A stretch of 64,000 bases of DNA from DASZPL01 sp035550315 (GTDB lineage: Bacteria > Actinomycetota > Actinomycetes > JAFAQI01): the NCBI GenBank assembly GCA_035550315.1, contig DASZPL010000094.1:37151-101150 (forward strand). The letters are read 5' to 3'. A program made the position numbers and the translations under genes. Shown piece after piece: positions 26,401 through 33,501 of the stretch; position 1 is the first letter of the stretch; every line of letters starts with the position of its first letter. Below the pieces are notes generated by a model. It made no database searches. It was not told the origin of the DNA and saw only the letters and a program-made list of their open reading frames with translations.

Positions 26401-26694
26401 GTCGCGCTCGACCTCACGCTGACCGACGAACTGCGGCGTGCAGGCATCGTCCGCGAGGTGATCCGGCAGGTGCAAGAGACCCGCAAGACGCTTCGACTCG
26501 ATGTGACCGACCGGATCGAGCTGTGGTGGCACGCCGACGGCGGCGCGGGGGACGCGATCCGCGCGGCGGCCGACACGATCGCGGCCGAGGTCCTCGCCGT
26601 CTCGATCAGTGAAGGCGAACCCGCCGCGCCACTGGCGCCGCACGCGATGCCCGACCTCGGCGCGACGATCTGGCTGCGCGCCGTCGGGGGCTAG
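23479..26694 (+). CDS. ileS: Isoleucyl-tRNA synthetase (type 2, eukaryote-like)
   Basis: 1071 aa class I synthetase. The HIGH-equivalent is GPPTANGRPGTHHVEAR (about residues 65-81), the CP1 editing domain contains LVWTTTPWTLVSNTAVAV and GTGLVHQSPAFGADD, and the KMSKS-equivalent is GRRMSKHLGN. The GRPGTHH form and the MSKHLGN signature mark the type-2 IleRS group shared with eukaryotes, often naturally mupirocin resistant (family knowledge). A zinc-finger-like pair of Cys (YCPRCG; FDCPDCG) occurs twice. The gene is the only plus-strand gene between 20 and 45 kb, divergent from the DksA-like gene and convergent with the next gene, with which it shares a CTAG stop. Confidence 0.97.
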   Translation: MTDAEPGPPAAMPAGASPGAFRAMPPQVDLPELEHQILARWRDRDVFARSLEQSADRPLWTFFEGPPTANGRPGTHHVEARAFKDLFPRYRTMRGYHVPRQAGWDCHGLPVELEVEKRLGFTGGKRDIEAYGIAEFNAKCRESAQEYVGEFSRMTERMGFWVDLDAAYWTMHPRYIESVWWSLKQIFQAGLLVEDHRVTPYCPRCGTGLSDHEVAQGYLEVTDPSVYVRFPVTSGPLAERGAALLVWTTTPWTLVSNTAVAVNPAVTYVVARTASKPDQGSAGDPELLVVAEPLVERVLGADAEIVDRMPGTALEHVTYARPFDLVDIPDAHYVGVADYVTVEDGTGLVHQSPAFGADDLAVARRYGLPVVNPVKPDGHFADDILLVGGMFFKAADPVIVEDLRRRGLLLRDESYRHSYPHCWRCDTPLIYYALPSWYIRTTARKQRLQEENAATDWHPQTIKTGRYGDWLDNNIDWALSRNRYWGTPLPIWRCPDDHLTCVESLAELSRLAGRDLADLDPHRPFVDAVEFDCPDCGATATRVPEVIDCWYDAGSMPFAQFHYPHVEGSVEAFERAYPAQFICEGLDQTRGWFYTLMAVGTLVFDRSAYETVLCLGIILAEDGRRMSKHLGNTLDPFDLFERHGADAVRWFMLAGGNPWAARRIGDKALDEVVRKMLLTYWNTASFLVLYARASGWVPTGGAGADGGTELDRWARSELHRTVLEVTEALDGFDPTRAGRRLSEFVDDLSNWYVRRSRRRFWDGDPVALATLHECLETVTRLLAPFIPFLTDEVHERLVCDVDPQAPDSVHLEAWPEPDAAAVDSALAAGMALVRRLVELGRSARAESGVRTRQPLGRAIVSAPGWTDLPEELQAHVADELNVGRIEALTVAGDLVDVALKPNFRALGRRFAKRTPQVAAAIQAADPTELATALRSTGKGTVVVDGEAIDVTTDDVTIVETPRTGWAVASAGADTVALDLTLTDELRRAGIVREVIRQVQETRKTLRLDVTDRIELWWHADGGAGDAIRAAADTIAAEVLAVSISEGEPAAPLAPHAMPDLGATIWLRAVGG

Positions 26695-27428
26695 CGCGCG
26701 GTCTTCCTCGCCGTCGACGTCTTCTTCGCGGCCGTCTTCTTCGCCGGCGTCGCCTTCTTGGCGGTGGTCTTCTTCGCCGTCGTGGTCTTCTTCGCGGCCG
26801 TCTTCTTCGTCGTCGACGTCGTCTTCTTCGCGGTCGACTTGGCCGGCGCCGTCGACTTCGAAGTCGATTTCTTGGCTGTCGACTTGCGTGCGGTCGATGC
26901 CTTCTTCGCCGGCGCGGCGCGGCGGCTGCCGCCGGCCGAGGCGGTGGTCGTGCGGCCGCCGCCCCGCAACGTGCCGGTAGCCGATCGGGACGACGCCGAT
27001 GCACCGCTCGGTGCCGCGGCCCGCGGCGTCGTTGCAGGAACCGGCTCGTCGGGTTGCCGACGACGCTCCTCCGCGACCGCTACGCCTGCGGCGACAGCAC
27101 CTGCGGCGCCGACTACCCCGGCCGTCTCCGCGACTCGCCGGCCAGAACCGGACGAGGAAGAGGAAGCAGAGGACGGGACCACGGTGACCTCTTCACGCGG
27201 TTCCTCGACGGTCACACGCCGCGGCGAGCCGGTCGCGGGTTGCGGCGTCCGGGTCCCCGCGGCCTCCTCGACGGGAAGGTCACGACGCTGCCGGACCCCC
27301 ACCAGTAGGAACACGAAGGAGAGCACGCTCACGGCAATCGAGGCGTAGACCCACGCCAGCGATCCGAAGAGCCCAATGACCAACAGAACAACCGCAATGA
27401 GCAGCAGCACGCCGCTGATGACGATCAC
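26691..27428 (-). CDS. Membrane-anchored protein with Lys/Thr/Ala-rich basic tail
   Basis: 245 aa. Two hydrophobic helices fill residues 1-45 (MIVISGVLLLIAVVLLVIGL, then VYASIAVSVLSFVFLLVGV). A Ser/Glu-rich and Ala-rich middle follows, then from about residue 170 a highly basic tail of KKTTAKK/KKTAAKK units. Short actinobacterial relatives with the two helices are common; the H1-like tail resembles that of the DksA-like protein on the other side of ileS. If the N-terminus is inserted with both ends inside, the tail would face DNA at the membrane (inference). The GTG start has a GGAG upstream. Its TAG stop overlaps the ileS stop on the opposite strand. Confidence 0.7.
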   Translation of the reverse strand: MIVISGVLLLIAVVLLVIGLFGSLAWVYASIAVSVLSFVFLLVGVRQRRDLPVEEAAGTRTPQPATGSPRRVTVEEPREEVTVVPSSASSSSSGSGRRVAETAGVVGAAGAVAAGVAVAEERRRQPDEPVPATTPRAAAPSGASASSRSATGTLRGGGRTTTASAGGSRRAAPAKKASTARKSTAKKSTSKSTAPAKSTAKKTTSTTKKTAAKKTTTAKKTTAKKATPAKKTAAKKTSTARKTAR

Positions 27429-27558
27429 GTCGTCGACTCCGTTCCCTGTTGCTGGGGTTCGTCTGATCCATGACGCAGCGGCTCGCCCCGTCGCCCGCCC
27501 GTTGCATGCTACCTAGACGGGCGAATCGGCCGAAGTTACGCCACCCCGCCGATATCGG

Positions 27559-28188
27559 TCAGGCCGGCGGCGGCCCTGGCGGCGCCGCGGGCGGTGGTGC
27601 GGCCGCCGGCGGTTGGTGCGGCGGCCGGTCGGCTGGCGCGGGCGGCGGAGTGGCCGCCGCGAGTCCCGCCGGCGCCGGTGGTGCGACCGTCGTCGCCCGG
27701 TCGAGGTCGGCCAGTTGTTCCTTCAGGTACGCCGCGAGCCGCTCCCGGTAGGTGCGCTCGAACTCGCGCAACTCGTCGACCTTGCGCACCAGGCCGGCAC
27801 GTTGCCGTTCGAGGTCAGCCGCCTTGCTGTCGTGATCACGCTGCGCCTGCTGTCGAAGCGTTGCGGCCTGCGACTCGGCCTCCGCCACGATTTGTGCGGC
27901 CTGCGCGTGGGCCTCGGCAACCGCCTCGTCCGCCGTGCGCTGCGCCAACATCAAGGTGCGAAGCGCGGCGTCGCTGGCGTCATCGGACGACATCCGGTTC
28001 GCGGTTTCCGCGGGCGGCTCCGGAGCGGCAGGCGGGGGTGATGACACCTCGGCGTTACCGGCCAGCAGCCGGCGGAGCTCCGCTTCGACCTCGTCAAGGA
28101 AGCGGTCGACTTCGGCCTCGTCGTACCCCTCCTTGAAGCGGACCGTCGTGAACCGCTTGTTCGCGACGTCTTCAGGCGTGAGCGGCAT
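27559..28188 (-). CDS. divIVA: DivIVA/Wag31-type polar growth protein
   Basis: 209 aa. The N-terminal membrane-binding domain is classical: MPLTPEDVANKRFTTVRF, then GYDEAEVDRFLDEVEAEL. A long coiled coil runs from about residue 70 to 165 (AQRTADEAVAEAHAQAAQIV and on), and the last 40 residues are Pro/Ala-rich. In actinobacteria this protein marks cell poles and directs apical peptidoglycan synthesis. It is somewhat shorter than mycobacterial Wag31. It is the last clear member of the division gene block, 30 bp after yggT. Confidence 0.93.
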   Translation of the reverse strand: MPLTPEDVANKRFTTVRFKEGYDEAEVDRFLDEVEAELRRLLAGNAEVSSPPPAAPEPPAETANRMSSDDASDAALRTLMLAQRTADEAVAEAHAQAAQIVAEAESQAATLRQQAQRDHDSKAADLERQRAGLVRKVDELREFERTYRERLAAYLKEQLADLDRATTVAPPAPAGLAAATPPPAPADRPPHQPPAAAPPPAAPPGPPPA

Positions 28189-28218
28189 GGCAGGTCACCT
28201 TTGGGTAGTGGCGGACGG

Positions 28219-28506
28219 TCAGTAGGCGTAGCCCTGGACAACGCTGATCAGGACCGACACCGCGATGAACAGCACCAGGAACGACAGGTCGAGGGCCACC
28301 GAGCCGAGGCGCAACGGCGGGATCACGCGACGCAGGGCGCGCAGCGGCGGGTCGGTCACGCTATACGCGACCTCGAGCAACGCGGCCGCCGCGCCCGAGG
28401 GACGAAAGCTGCGGGCAAACATCATCACGTAGTCCATCACGAGCCGCACGAGCAGTAGTCCGACGAAGACATACAGCACGTACAGCGCGACGACGGCGGC
28501 GATCAC
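28219..28506 (-). CDS. YggT family membrane protein
   Basis: 95 aa, two hydrophobic segments (residues 3-25 and 68-92) separated by FRPSGAAAALLEVAYSVTDPPLRALRRVIPPL; this TDPxLxxxRRxIPP motif defines the YggT/CCB3 family. In the division block it always lies between sepF and divIVA; role in division or osmotic response is not settled. GTG start; TAGCCT lies 8 nt upstream, so a short or leaderless internal transcript is possible. Confidence 0.92.
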   Translation of the reverse strand: MIAAVVALYVLYVFVGLLLVRLVMDYVMMFARSFRPSGAAAALLEVAYSVTDPPLRALRRVIPPLRLGSVALDLSFLVLFIAVSVLISVVQGYAY

Positions 28507-28543
28507 GCCCGATGAGGCTACTGAGTCGAGCTGGGCCGGACCG

Positions 28544-29023
28544 TCAGGACTGGTTGAAGAAGCCGGCGCCCGCCATCCGCGACTTGTCCTCGGCGGTGAT
28601 CTCGACGTTGGCCGGGGTCAGCAGGAAGACCTTGTTGGTCACCCGGTCGATGCTGCCGTGCAACCCGAAGATCAAGCCGGCGGCGAAGTCGACCAACCGC
28701 TTCGCGTCGGCGTCGTCCATGTCGGTGAGGTTCATGATGACCGGCGTGCCGTCGCGGAAGTGCTCGCCGATCACCCGGGCCTCGTTGTAGTTGCGCGGGT
28801 GGACGGTGGTGATCCGGTACGCCTCGGCTTCGTCGATCGCGTGCCGCGGCAGCCCAACCTGGGTGACGCTGGTCTCATCCGGCCGGGCCGCGCGCACGGC
28901 CGGCTCCTCCTGCCGTCGCACGACGTGGGCGCGCTCGTCGTACCCGTCGTCGTCGTAGCCGTCGATCTCCTCGTCCTCGACAAGCCCGAGGTAGACGGCC
29001 ATCTTGCGCATCGCGCCCGCCAT
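28544..29023 (-). CDS. sepF: Cell division protein SepF
   Basis: 159 aa. The N-terminal amphipathic helix MAGAMRKMAVYLGLVEDEE would bind membrane; an acidic linker follows; the C-terminal core has TTVHPRNYNEARVIGEHFRDG, VIMNLTDMDDADAKRLVDFA and GLIFGLHGSIDRVTNKVFLL. SepF anchors FtsZ to the membrane; in actinobacteria lacking FtsA and ZipA it is the main anchor. The ATG at 29023 has GGAGG 8 nt upstream. Confidence 0.96.
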   Translation of the reverse strand: MAGAMRKMAVYLGLVEDEEIDGYDDDGYDERAHVVRRQEEPAVRAARPDETSVTQVGLPRHAIDEAEAYRITTVHPRNYNEARVIGEHFRDGTPVIMNLTDMDDADAKRLVDFAAGLIFGLHGSIDRVTNKVFLLTPANVEITAEDKSRMAGAGFFNQS

Positions 29024-29076
29024 GACGGCATCCTCCGGTCGATCGGCCCGAACTACAGCTGCACGCTGTCGTAACG

Positions 29077-29799
29077 CTAGCCGACCGGTGCATCCCGGCG
29101 GCCGAGCAACGCCGTACCGATTCGCAGGTGTGTCGCACCGTGCTGGACGGCGGTCTCGAAGTCGCCGGTCATGCCGGCGGAGATGACCGTGGCCTGCGGG
29201 TGGCCGGACCGGAGGCCGGCCGCAACCTCGGCCAGTGCGGCAAAGGCGGGGGCCGGGTCGCCGCCGAGCGGTGCCACCGCCATGACACCGCCGAGCGCCA
29301 GCGCGGGCGCGGCCGCGATCGCGTCGGCGAGGGCCGGCGCATCGGGGATCGCGACGCCACTTCGACCGGTTGCCCCGCCCCGCGGGTCGAGTGACACCTG
29401 CACGAGTGCGGTGACCGTGCGCCCGGCGCGGCGAGCCGCTTCGCTCAGTGCCGTCACCAGCGGCAGCCGGTCGACCGAGTGCACGACGTCGGCGTAGCCG
29501 GCGACCGACCGGCACTTGTTGCGCTGCAATCGGCCGACGAAGTGCCAGCGCAACGGCAGGTCCGCGCAGGCGGCGTGTTTCGGTGCCGCCTCCTGGTCCC
29601 GGTTCTCGCCGATGTCGGTGACGCCCAGCTCGGCCAGCCGCCGGATGTCCGAGGCTGGAAACGTCTTGGTCACCCCGATCAGGGTTAGCTCGTCCGCGCT
29701 CCGCCCGGCAGCAGCGCAGGCTGCGTCGATCCGCCGGCGAACGTCCGCCAGGTTCGCGGCCAGCTCCGCGCTGCGGGACTCCGGTGATTCAGCGGCCAC
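29077..29799 (-). CDS. YggS-type pyridoxal phosphate homeostasis protein
   Basis: 240 aa. The PLP lysine is in TLIGVTKTFPASDIRRLAE; IGENRDQEA, WHFVGRLQRNKCRSV, SVDRLPLVTAL and the phosphate site near MTGDFETAVQHGATHLRIGTALLG are family marks. It buffers PLP and has no enzymatic activity known. The GTG at 29799 is preferred over an ATG at 29823 because it overlaps pgeF less (11 nt). Confidence 0.93.
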   Translation of the reverse strand: MAAESPESRSAELAANLADVRRRIDAACAAAGRSADELTLIGVTKTFPASDIRRLAELGVTDIGENRDQEAAPKHAACADLPLRWHFVGRLQRNKCRSVAGYADVVHSVDRLPLVTALSEAARRAGRTVTALVQVSLDPRGGATGRSGVAIPDAPALADAIAAAPALALGGVMAVAPLGGDPAPAFAALAEVAAGLRSGHPQATVISAGMTGDFETAVQHGATHLRIGTALLGRRDAPVG

Positions 29800-30520
29800 G
29801 GTCGAGCATGATGACGCCCGCAAACCGGCCGGTGCGACCGGCCCGGCGGTGTGAGTAGAAGTGCTGGTCCTCGAACGTGCAGATGCCGCAGTCTCGGACC
29901 GCGCCGACGCCGAGCCGCTGCAGGATGGCGACCGCGGCGGCCGGGAGGTCGAGGGCGGGCGTGCCGACCCGGGTCGTTGTCGCGCCCGCCGACAGCGCGG
30001 CGGCTACTTCGTCGCGCATCGCCTCCGGCACCTCGTAGCAGCGGCCGCAGATCCGCGGCCCGATGACGGCCGTGATGCGCGCCGGGTCCGCGCCCAGCCG
30101 CGCCATCGCCTCGACGGTCCGCTCCAGCACTCCGGCAACCAACCCCTTCCGCCCGGCGTGCGCGACGCCGATGACACCGCTGCTCTCGTCGGCGAACAGC
30201 ACCGGTGCGCAGTCGGCGACCAGCACGCCGAGCGGTACGCCGGGAACGGCGGTGACCAGCGCATCGGTCGCCGGCGCGCCGCCGTGGGTGATGCGGTGCC
30301 GGCCGGCCCGCTCGGCTCTCACCTCGAGCACGCCGGCACCATGCACCTGCTGCCCGAAGTTCACCCAGCCGGCGCCGAGCCTTCGGGCGAGCAGGTCGCG
30401 GTTGGCGAGCACCCGACGGGGCTCGTCGGCGACATGCAACCCGAGGTTCAACTCGTCGTACGGCGGTGCACTCACGCCGCCGGCGCGGGTCGTGAAACCG
30501 CCGCTGACACCGGTCGGCAA
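29789..30520 (-). CDS. pgeF: Peptidoglycan editing factor PgeF (YfiH, laccase-domain)
   Basis: 243 aa. Metal-binding His/Cys are visible in VNFGQQVHGAGV, GVLVADCAPVLFAD, GVAHAGRKGLVAGVLE and RDCGICTFEDQHFYSHR. The YfiH/YlmD family proofreads muropeptide precursors by removing misplaced L-Ser, and also acts on purine nucleosides. Only a TTG at 30520 is available close to the conserved GGFTTRAGGVS; the frame continues to the ftsZ stop with CTG codons but no ATG or GTG, so the start is uncertain by a few codons. Confidence 0.9.
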   Translation of the reverse strand: MPTGVSGGFTTRAGGVSAPPYDELNLGLHVADEPRRVLANRDLLARRLGAGWVNFGQQVHGAGVLEVRAERAGRHRITHGGAPATDALVTAVPGVPLGVLVADCAPVLFADESSGVIGVAHAGRKGLVAGVLERTVEAMARLGADPARITAVIGPRICGRCYEVPEAMRDEVAAALSAGATTTRVGTPALDLPAAAVAILQRLGVGAVRDCGICTFEDQHFYSHRRAGRTGRFAGVIMLDRGR

Positions 30521-30575
30521 CTCACCGCCCAGCAGCTCGACCGGGCCGGCGGCTGCGGTCTGGTTGCCGGTCAGG

Positions 30576-31751
30576 TCACTTCAGGAAGTCGGGCACGTCG
30601 AGGTCGTCGGCGTCGTCGAAGACGATGGTGCGGCGAGGCGGGGCCGACCGCGCCGCCGGCCGGGCCGGCTCCGGAGCCCTCGCCGGCCTCCGCTCGACCG
30701 CCGCCAAATCGATGTCATCGTCGGGCTCCGCATCGATCGCCGACTCCTCCTCGAGCGGCTCCGCCACGATCGTCCGCCGCGGTTCGAACGTGCGGACCCG
30801 CGGTGCACCGCCGTCGAAGCCGGCGGCAATCACGGTCACCCGCACCTCGTCGCCGAGGCTGTCGTCGATCACCGCGCCGAAGATGATGTTCGCGTCGGGG
30901 TGAGCCGAGTCGGTCACCAGCTGAGCGGCCTCGTGGATCTCGAACAGGCCGAGGTCGCTGCCACCTGAGATGTTCATCAGCACGCCGTGGGCACCGTCGA
31001 TCGAGGCTTCGAGCAGCGGGCTGGAGATCGCCGCCTCGGCAGCCATCACCGCCCGGTCGTCGCCGCGAGCCGACCCGATGCCCATCAGCGCCGAGCCGGC
31101 CTCGGACATCACTGACTTGACGTCGGCGAAGTCGAGGTTGATCAGCCCCGGCGTAGTGATCAGGTCGGTGATGCCCTGCACACCGGAGAGCAGCACCTGG
31201 TCGGCAGAGCGGAACGCTTCCAGCACGCTGACGTGCTTGTCGCTGATCGACAACAGCCGGTCGTTCGGAATCACGATCAGGGTGTCGACCTCGTCACGGA
31301 GCGCGGCGATGCCCTCCTCGGCCTGCGAGCTGCGCCGCTTGCCCTCGAAGGAGAACGGCCGCGTCACCACGCCAATGGTCAGCGCGCCCAGCTGTCGCGC
31401 CACCCGGGCAACGACGGGGGCGCCGCCGGTGCCGGTGCCACCGCCTTCCCCAGCGGTGACGAACACCATGTCGGCGCCCTTGAGCACTTCCTCGATCTCG
31501 GCGGCGTTGTCTTCGGCCGCCTGCCGGCCGATCCCCGGATCGGCTCCGGCACCGAGACCGCGGGTGAGATCCCGGCCGACGTCGAGCTTGACGTCGGCAT
31601 CGCTCATCAGCAGCGCCTGCGCGTCGGTGTTGACGGCGATGAACTCGACGCCCTTGAGCCCCACCTCGATCATCCGGTTGACGGCGTTCACGCCGCCGCC
31701 GCCGATCCCCACAACCTTGATGACGGCCAGGTAGTTCTGCGGAGCTGGCAC
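30576..31751 (-). CDS. ftsZ: Cell division GTPase FtsZ
   Basis: 391 aa tubulin homologue. The nucleotide site includes IKVVGIGGGGVNAVNRMI, VNTDAQAL and the tubulin signature GEGGGTGTG (101-109). The T7 catalytic loop is in LINLDFADVKSVM. A variable linker (about residues 320-375) ends in the conserved tail DDADDLDVPDFLK, the docking site for SepF and FtsW. The GTG start has GAAGGG about 8 nt upstream. It has its own 306-bp upstream region with promoter-like elements, consistent with separate expression from the mur genes. Confidence 0.99.
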   Translation of the reverse strand: MPAPQNYLAVIKVVGIGGGGVNAVNRMIEVGLKGVEFIAVNTDAQALLMSDADVKLDVGRDLTRGLGAGADPGIGRQAAEDNAAEIEEVLKGADMVFVTAGEGGGTGTGGAPVVARVARQLGALTIGVVTRPFSFEGKRRSSQAEEGIAALRDEVDTLIVIPNDRLLSISDKHVSVLEAFRSADQVLLSGVQGITDLITTPGLINLDFADVKSVMSEAGSALMGIGSARGDDRAVMAAEAAISSPLLEASIDGAHGVLMNISGGSDLGLFEIHEAAQLVTDSAHPDANIIFGAVIDDSLGDEVRVTVIAAGFDGGAPRVRTFEPRRTIVAEPLEEESAIDAEPDDDIDLAAVERRPARAPEPARPAARSAPPRRTIVFDDADDLDVPDFLK

Positions 31752-31876
31752 GAGCGAAGCCCTTCCCCGGTCGTCGCGCCGGTCAACGACCGGCCGGCGA
31801 CCAATCTCGAGTCGTCGACGGCACCACGCCGTCGATGGCCCGGGGAAGGTGCCATCGACGGTTGGTGCGACCTCAT

Positions 31877-31912
31877 CCTCAACTAGACGGTTATCGTTAT
31901 GTCAGGTTGAGG
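31877..31912. repeat. Inverted repeat upstream of ftsZ
   Basis: CCTCAAC (31877-31883) and GTTGAGG (31906-31912), perfect 7-bp arms around a 22-nt AT-richer interval that contains TAACGATAAC on the minus strand. Located just downstream of the candidate ftsZ -10, so it could be an operator or a 5'-UTR hairpin. Confidence 0.5.
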
Positions 31913-31919
31913 TGCGGGG

Positions 31920-31949
31920 AAGGTAGGCCCTCCGCGTCCGGAGGGTCAA
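31920..31949 (-). promoter_or_regulatory. ftsZ: Candidate ftsZ promoter
   Basis: Minus-strand TTGACC (31944-31949), 18-nt spacer, TACCTT (31920-31925, fits TANNNT). It lies about 170 bp upstream of the ftsZ GTG in the only sizeable gap of the mur/fts cluster. Confidence 0.5.
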
Positions 31950-32057
31950 GGCACGTCGCGGAATCTTCGGCCGAGAACCGGCGAGTTGGCGGCGGCGGCA
32001 GTCTCGACGTCATCCCGAGGCAGATGCCTCGAGCCACGCGCGGCCCGCGCCGCGGGC

Positions 32058-33479
32058 TCAGTTCCCGGCGGCCAACCGCTGCAGGATGAGCGGGCCGAGC
32101 TCGGTGACGTCGCCGGCCCCGACCGTCATCACCACATCACCGGGCCGTGCCAGGCTTGCCACCAGGCCGGGAACCGCCGCCCGGTCCGGCTCGAATCGGA
32201 CCCGGTCGGCGGGCAGTTGCACCCGGCCGGCGATGGTCGCGCCGTCGACCCCCGGGATCGGGTCCTCGCGTGCGGCGTAGACGTCCAGCACGACGACCAG
32301 ATCCGCGGCGCCGAGCGCGGCGGCGAACTCGCCGGCGAACTGCCGGGTGCGGGAGTACAGGTGCGGCTGAAACACCGCGATCAGCCTTCCGTCGCCGGCG
32401 GCCTGCCGGCCCAGCCGCAACGCGCCGTCGCGCACCTCGGTGGGGTGATGGGCGTAGTCGTCGTAGAGCCGGACTCCCCCGGCCGTGCCCTTCAACTCGA
32501 ACCGGCGACGCACCCCTCGGAACGCCGCCAACCCGGTCGCCACCTCGGCGAACGATACGCCCAACCCGAGTGCCAAGCCGGCCGCACCGGCGGCGTTTCT
32601 CGCGTTGATCTCCCCCGGCACCGCCAAGTGCACCTCGCCGAGCCGGCGACCGTCGACGACCAGATCGAAGACCGACCCCGGCTCCGCCGGACGCCACCGC
32701 TCGACCCGGACATCGGCGTCGGTCGCCGTCCCGAACCGCCGGACGGTCAGGCCCCGCTCGCCGGCCGGTGCAGCAAGGGCGCACGCGCCGTCGTCGTCGG
32801 CCCCGAGCAGCACGATGCCGGCCGGCTCGATCCGGCGAACGAACTCCCGGAAGCTGCCGGCCACCGCCGCGTCGGTGCCGTAGTTGTCGAGGTGATCGGC
32901 TTCGACGTTGGTGACGATCGCGCCGTGTGGCCGCAGCAGCAGGAAGGAGCCGTCGCTTTCGTCCCCCTCGGCGACGAAGTCCGCACCTGCGCCGGCCGCG
33001 GCGTTCGATCCGGGTCCGGCAAGGTCGCCGCCGATCGCATAGCTCGGGTCGCGGCCGGCGGCCTGCAACACCGCGGTGAGCATCGAGGTCGTCGTGGTCT
33101 TGCCGTGGGTGCCGGCCACCACCAATCGGCGACGGTCAGCCATCACCGCGGCCAGCGCGGCGGCCCGCGGGACGACCAGCCGGTGGCGAGCTCGTGCTTC
33201 GACCAGCTCCGGGTTGTCGGGCCGGATCGCGCTGGAGAGGACCAGCGTGTCGGTGGTCTGCACGTGCGCCGGGTCATGGCCGACGGCGACACCGATGCCG
33301 AGCTCGCGCAGCGTGTCGGCGACCACGGTCGAATGCGCGTCGCAGCCGCTGACGACGAGGCCGCGACCGGCGAGCAGCCGCGCCAGGCCGCTCATCCCCG
33401 CGCCACCGATCCCCATCAGGTGCGTGCGGCCGAGGTCACCCAGCTGCGGCACCGGGCTGTCGGGGTCGAGCAGGCTCAT
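32058..33479 (-). CDS. murC: UDP-N-acetylmuramate--L-alanine ligase
   Basis: 473 aa. The N-terminal Rossmann domain has THLMGIGGAGMSGLARLL, the ATPase P-loop is VVAGTHGKTTTTSML, and DDYAHHPTEV and FQPHLYSRT follow. MurC adds L-Ala to UDP-MurNAc. It is 22 bp downstream of murG. Confidence 0.98.
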   Translation of the reverse strand: MSLLDPDSPVPQLGDLGRTHLMGIGGAGMSGLARLLAGRGLVVSGCDAHSTVVADTLRELGIGVAVGHDPAHVQTTDTLVLSSAIRPDNPELVEARARHRLVVPRAAALAAVMADRRRLVVAGTHGKTTTTSMLTAVLQAAGRDPSYAIGGDLAGPGSNAAAGAGADFVAEGDESDGSFLLLRPHGAIVTNVEADHLDNYGTDAAVAGSFREFVRRIEPAGIVLLGADDDGACALAAPAGERGLTVRRFGTATDADVRVERWRPAEPGSVFDLVVDGRRLGEVHLAVPGEINARNAAGAAGLALGLGVSFAEVATGLAAFRGVRRRFELKGTAGGVRLYDDYAHHPTEVRDGALRLGRQAAGDGRLIAVFQPHLYSRTRQFAGEFAAALGAADLVVVLDVYAAREDPIPGVDGATIAGRVQLPADRVRFEPDRAAVPGLVASLARPGDVVMTVGAGDVTELGPLILQRLAAGN

Positions 33480-33501
33480 CCGCTCGCCCCGCGGTGGGGC
33501 T

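Larger units (their letters stand above)
31752..32057 (-). promoter_or_regulatory. 306-bp murC-ftsZ intergenic region (ftsQ position, no ORF)
   Basis: No coding frame is visible here. In most actinobacteria ftsQ (about 700-900 bp) lies between murC and ftsZ. Instead there is a candidate minus-strand promoter and an inverted repeat, listed separately, then about 120 nt of leader before ftsZ. Confidence 0.75.
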
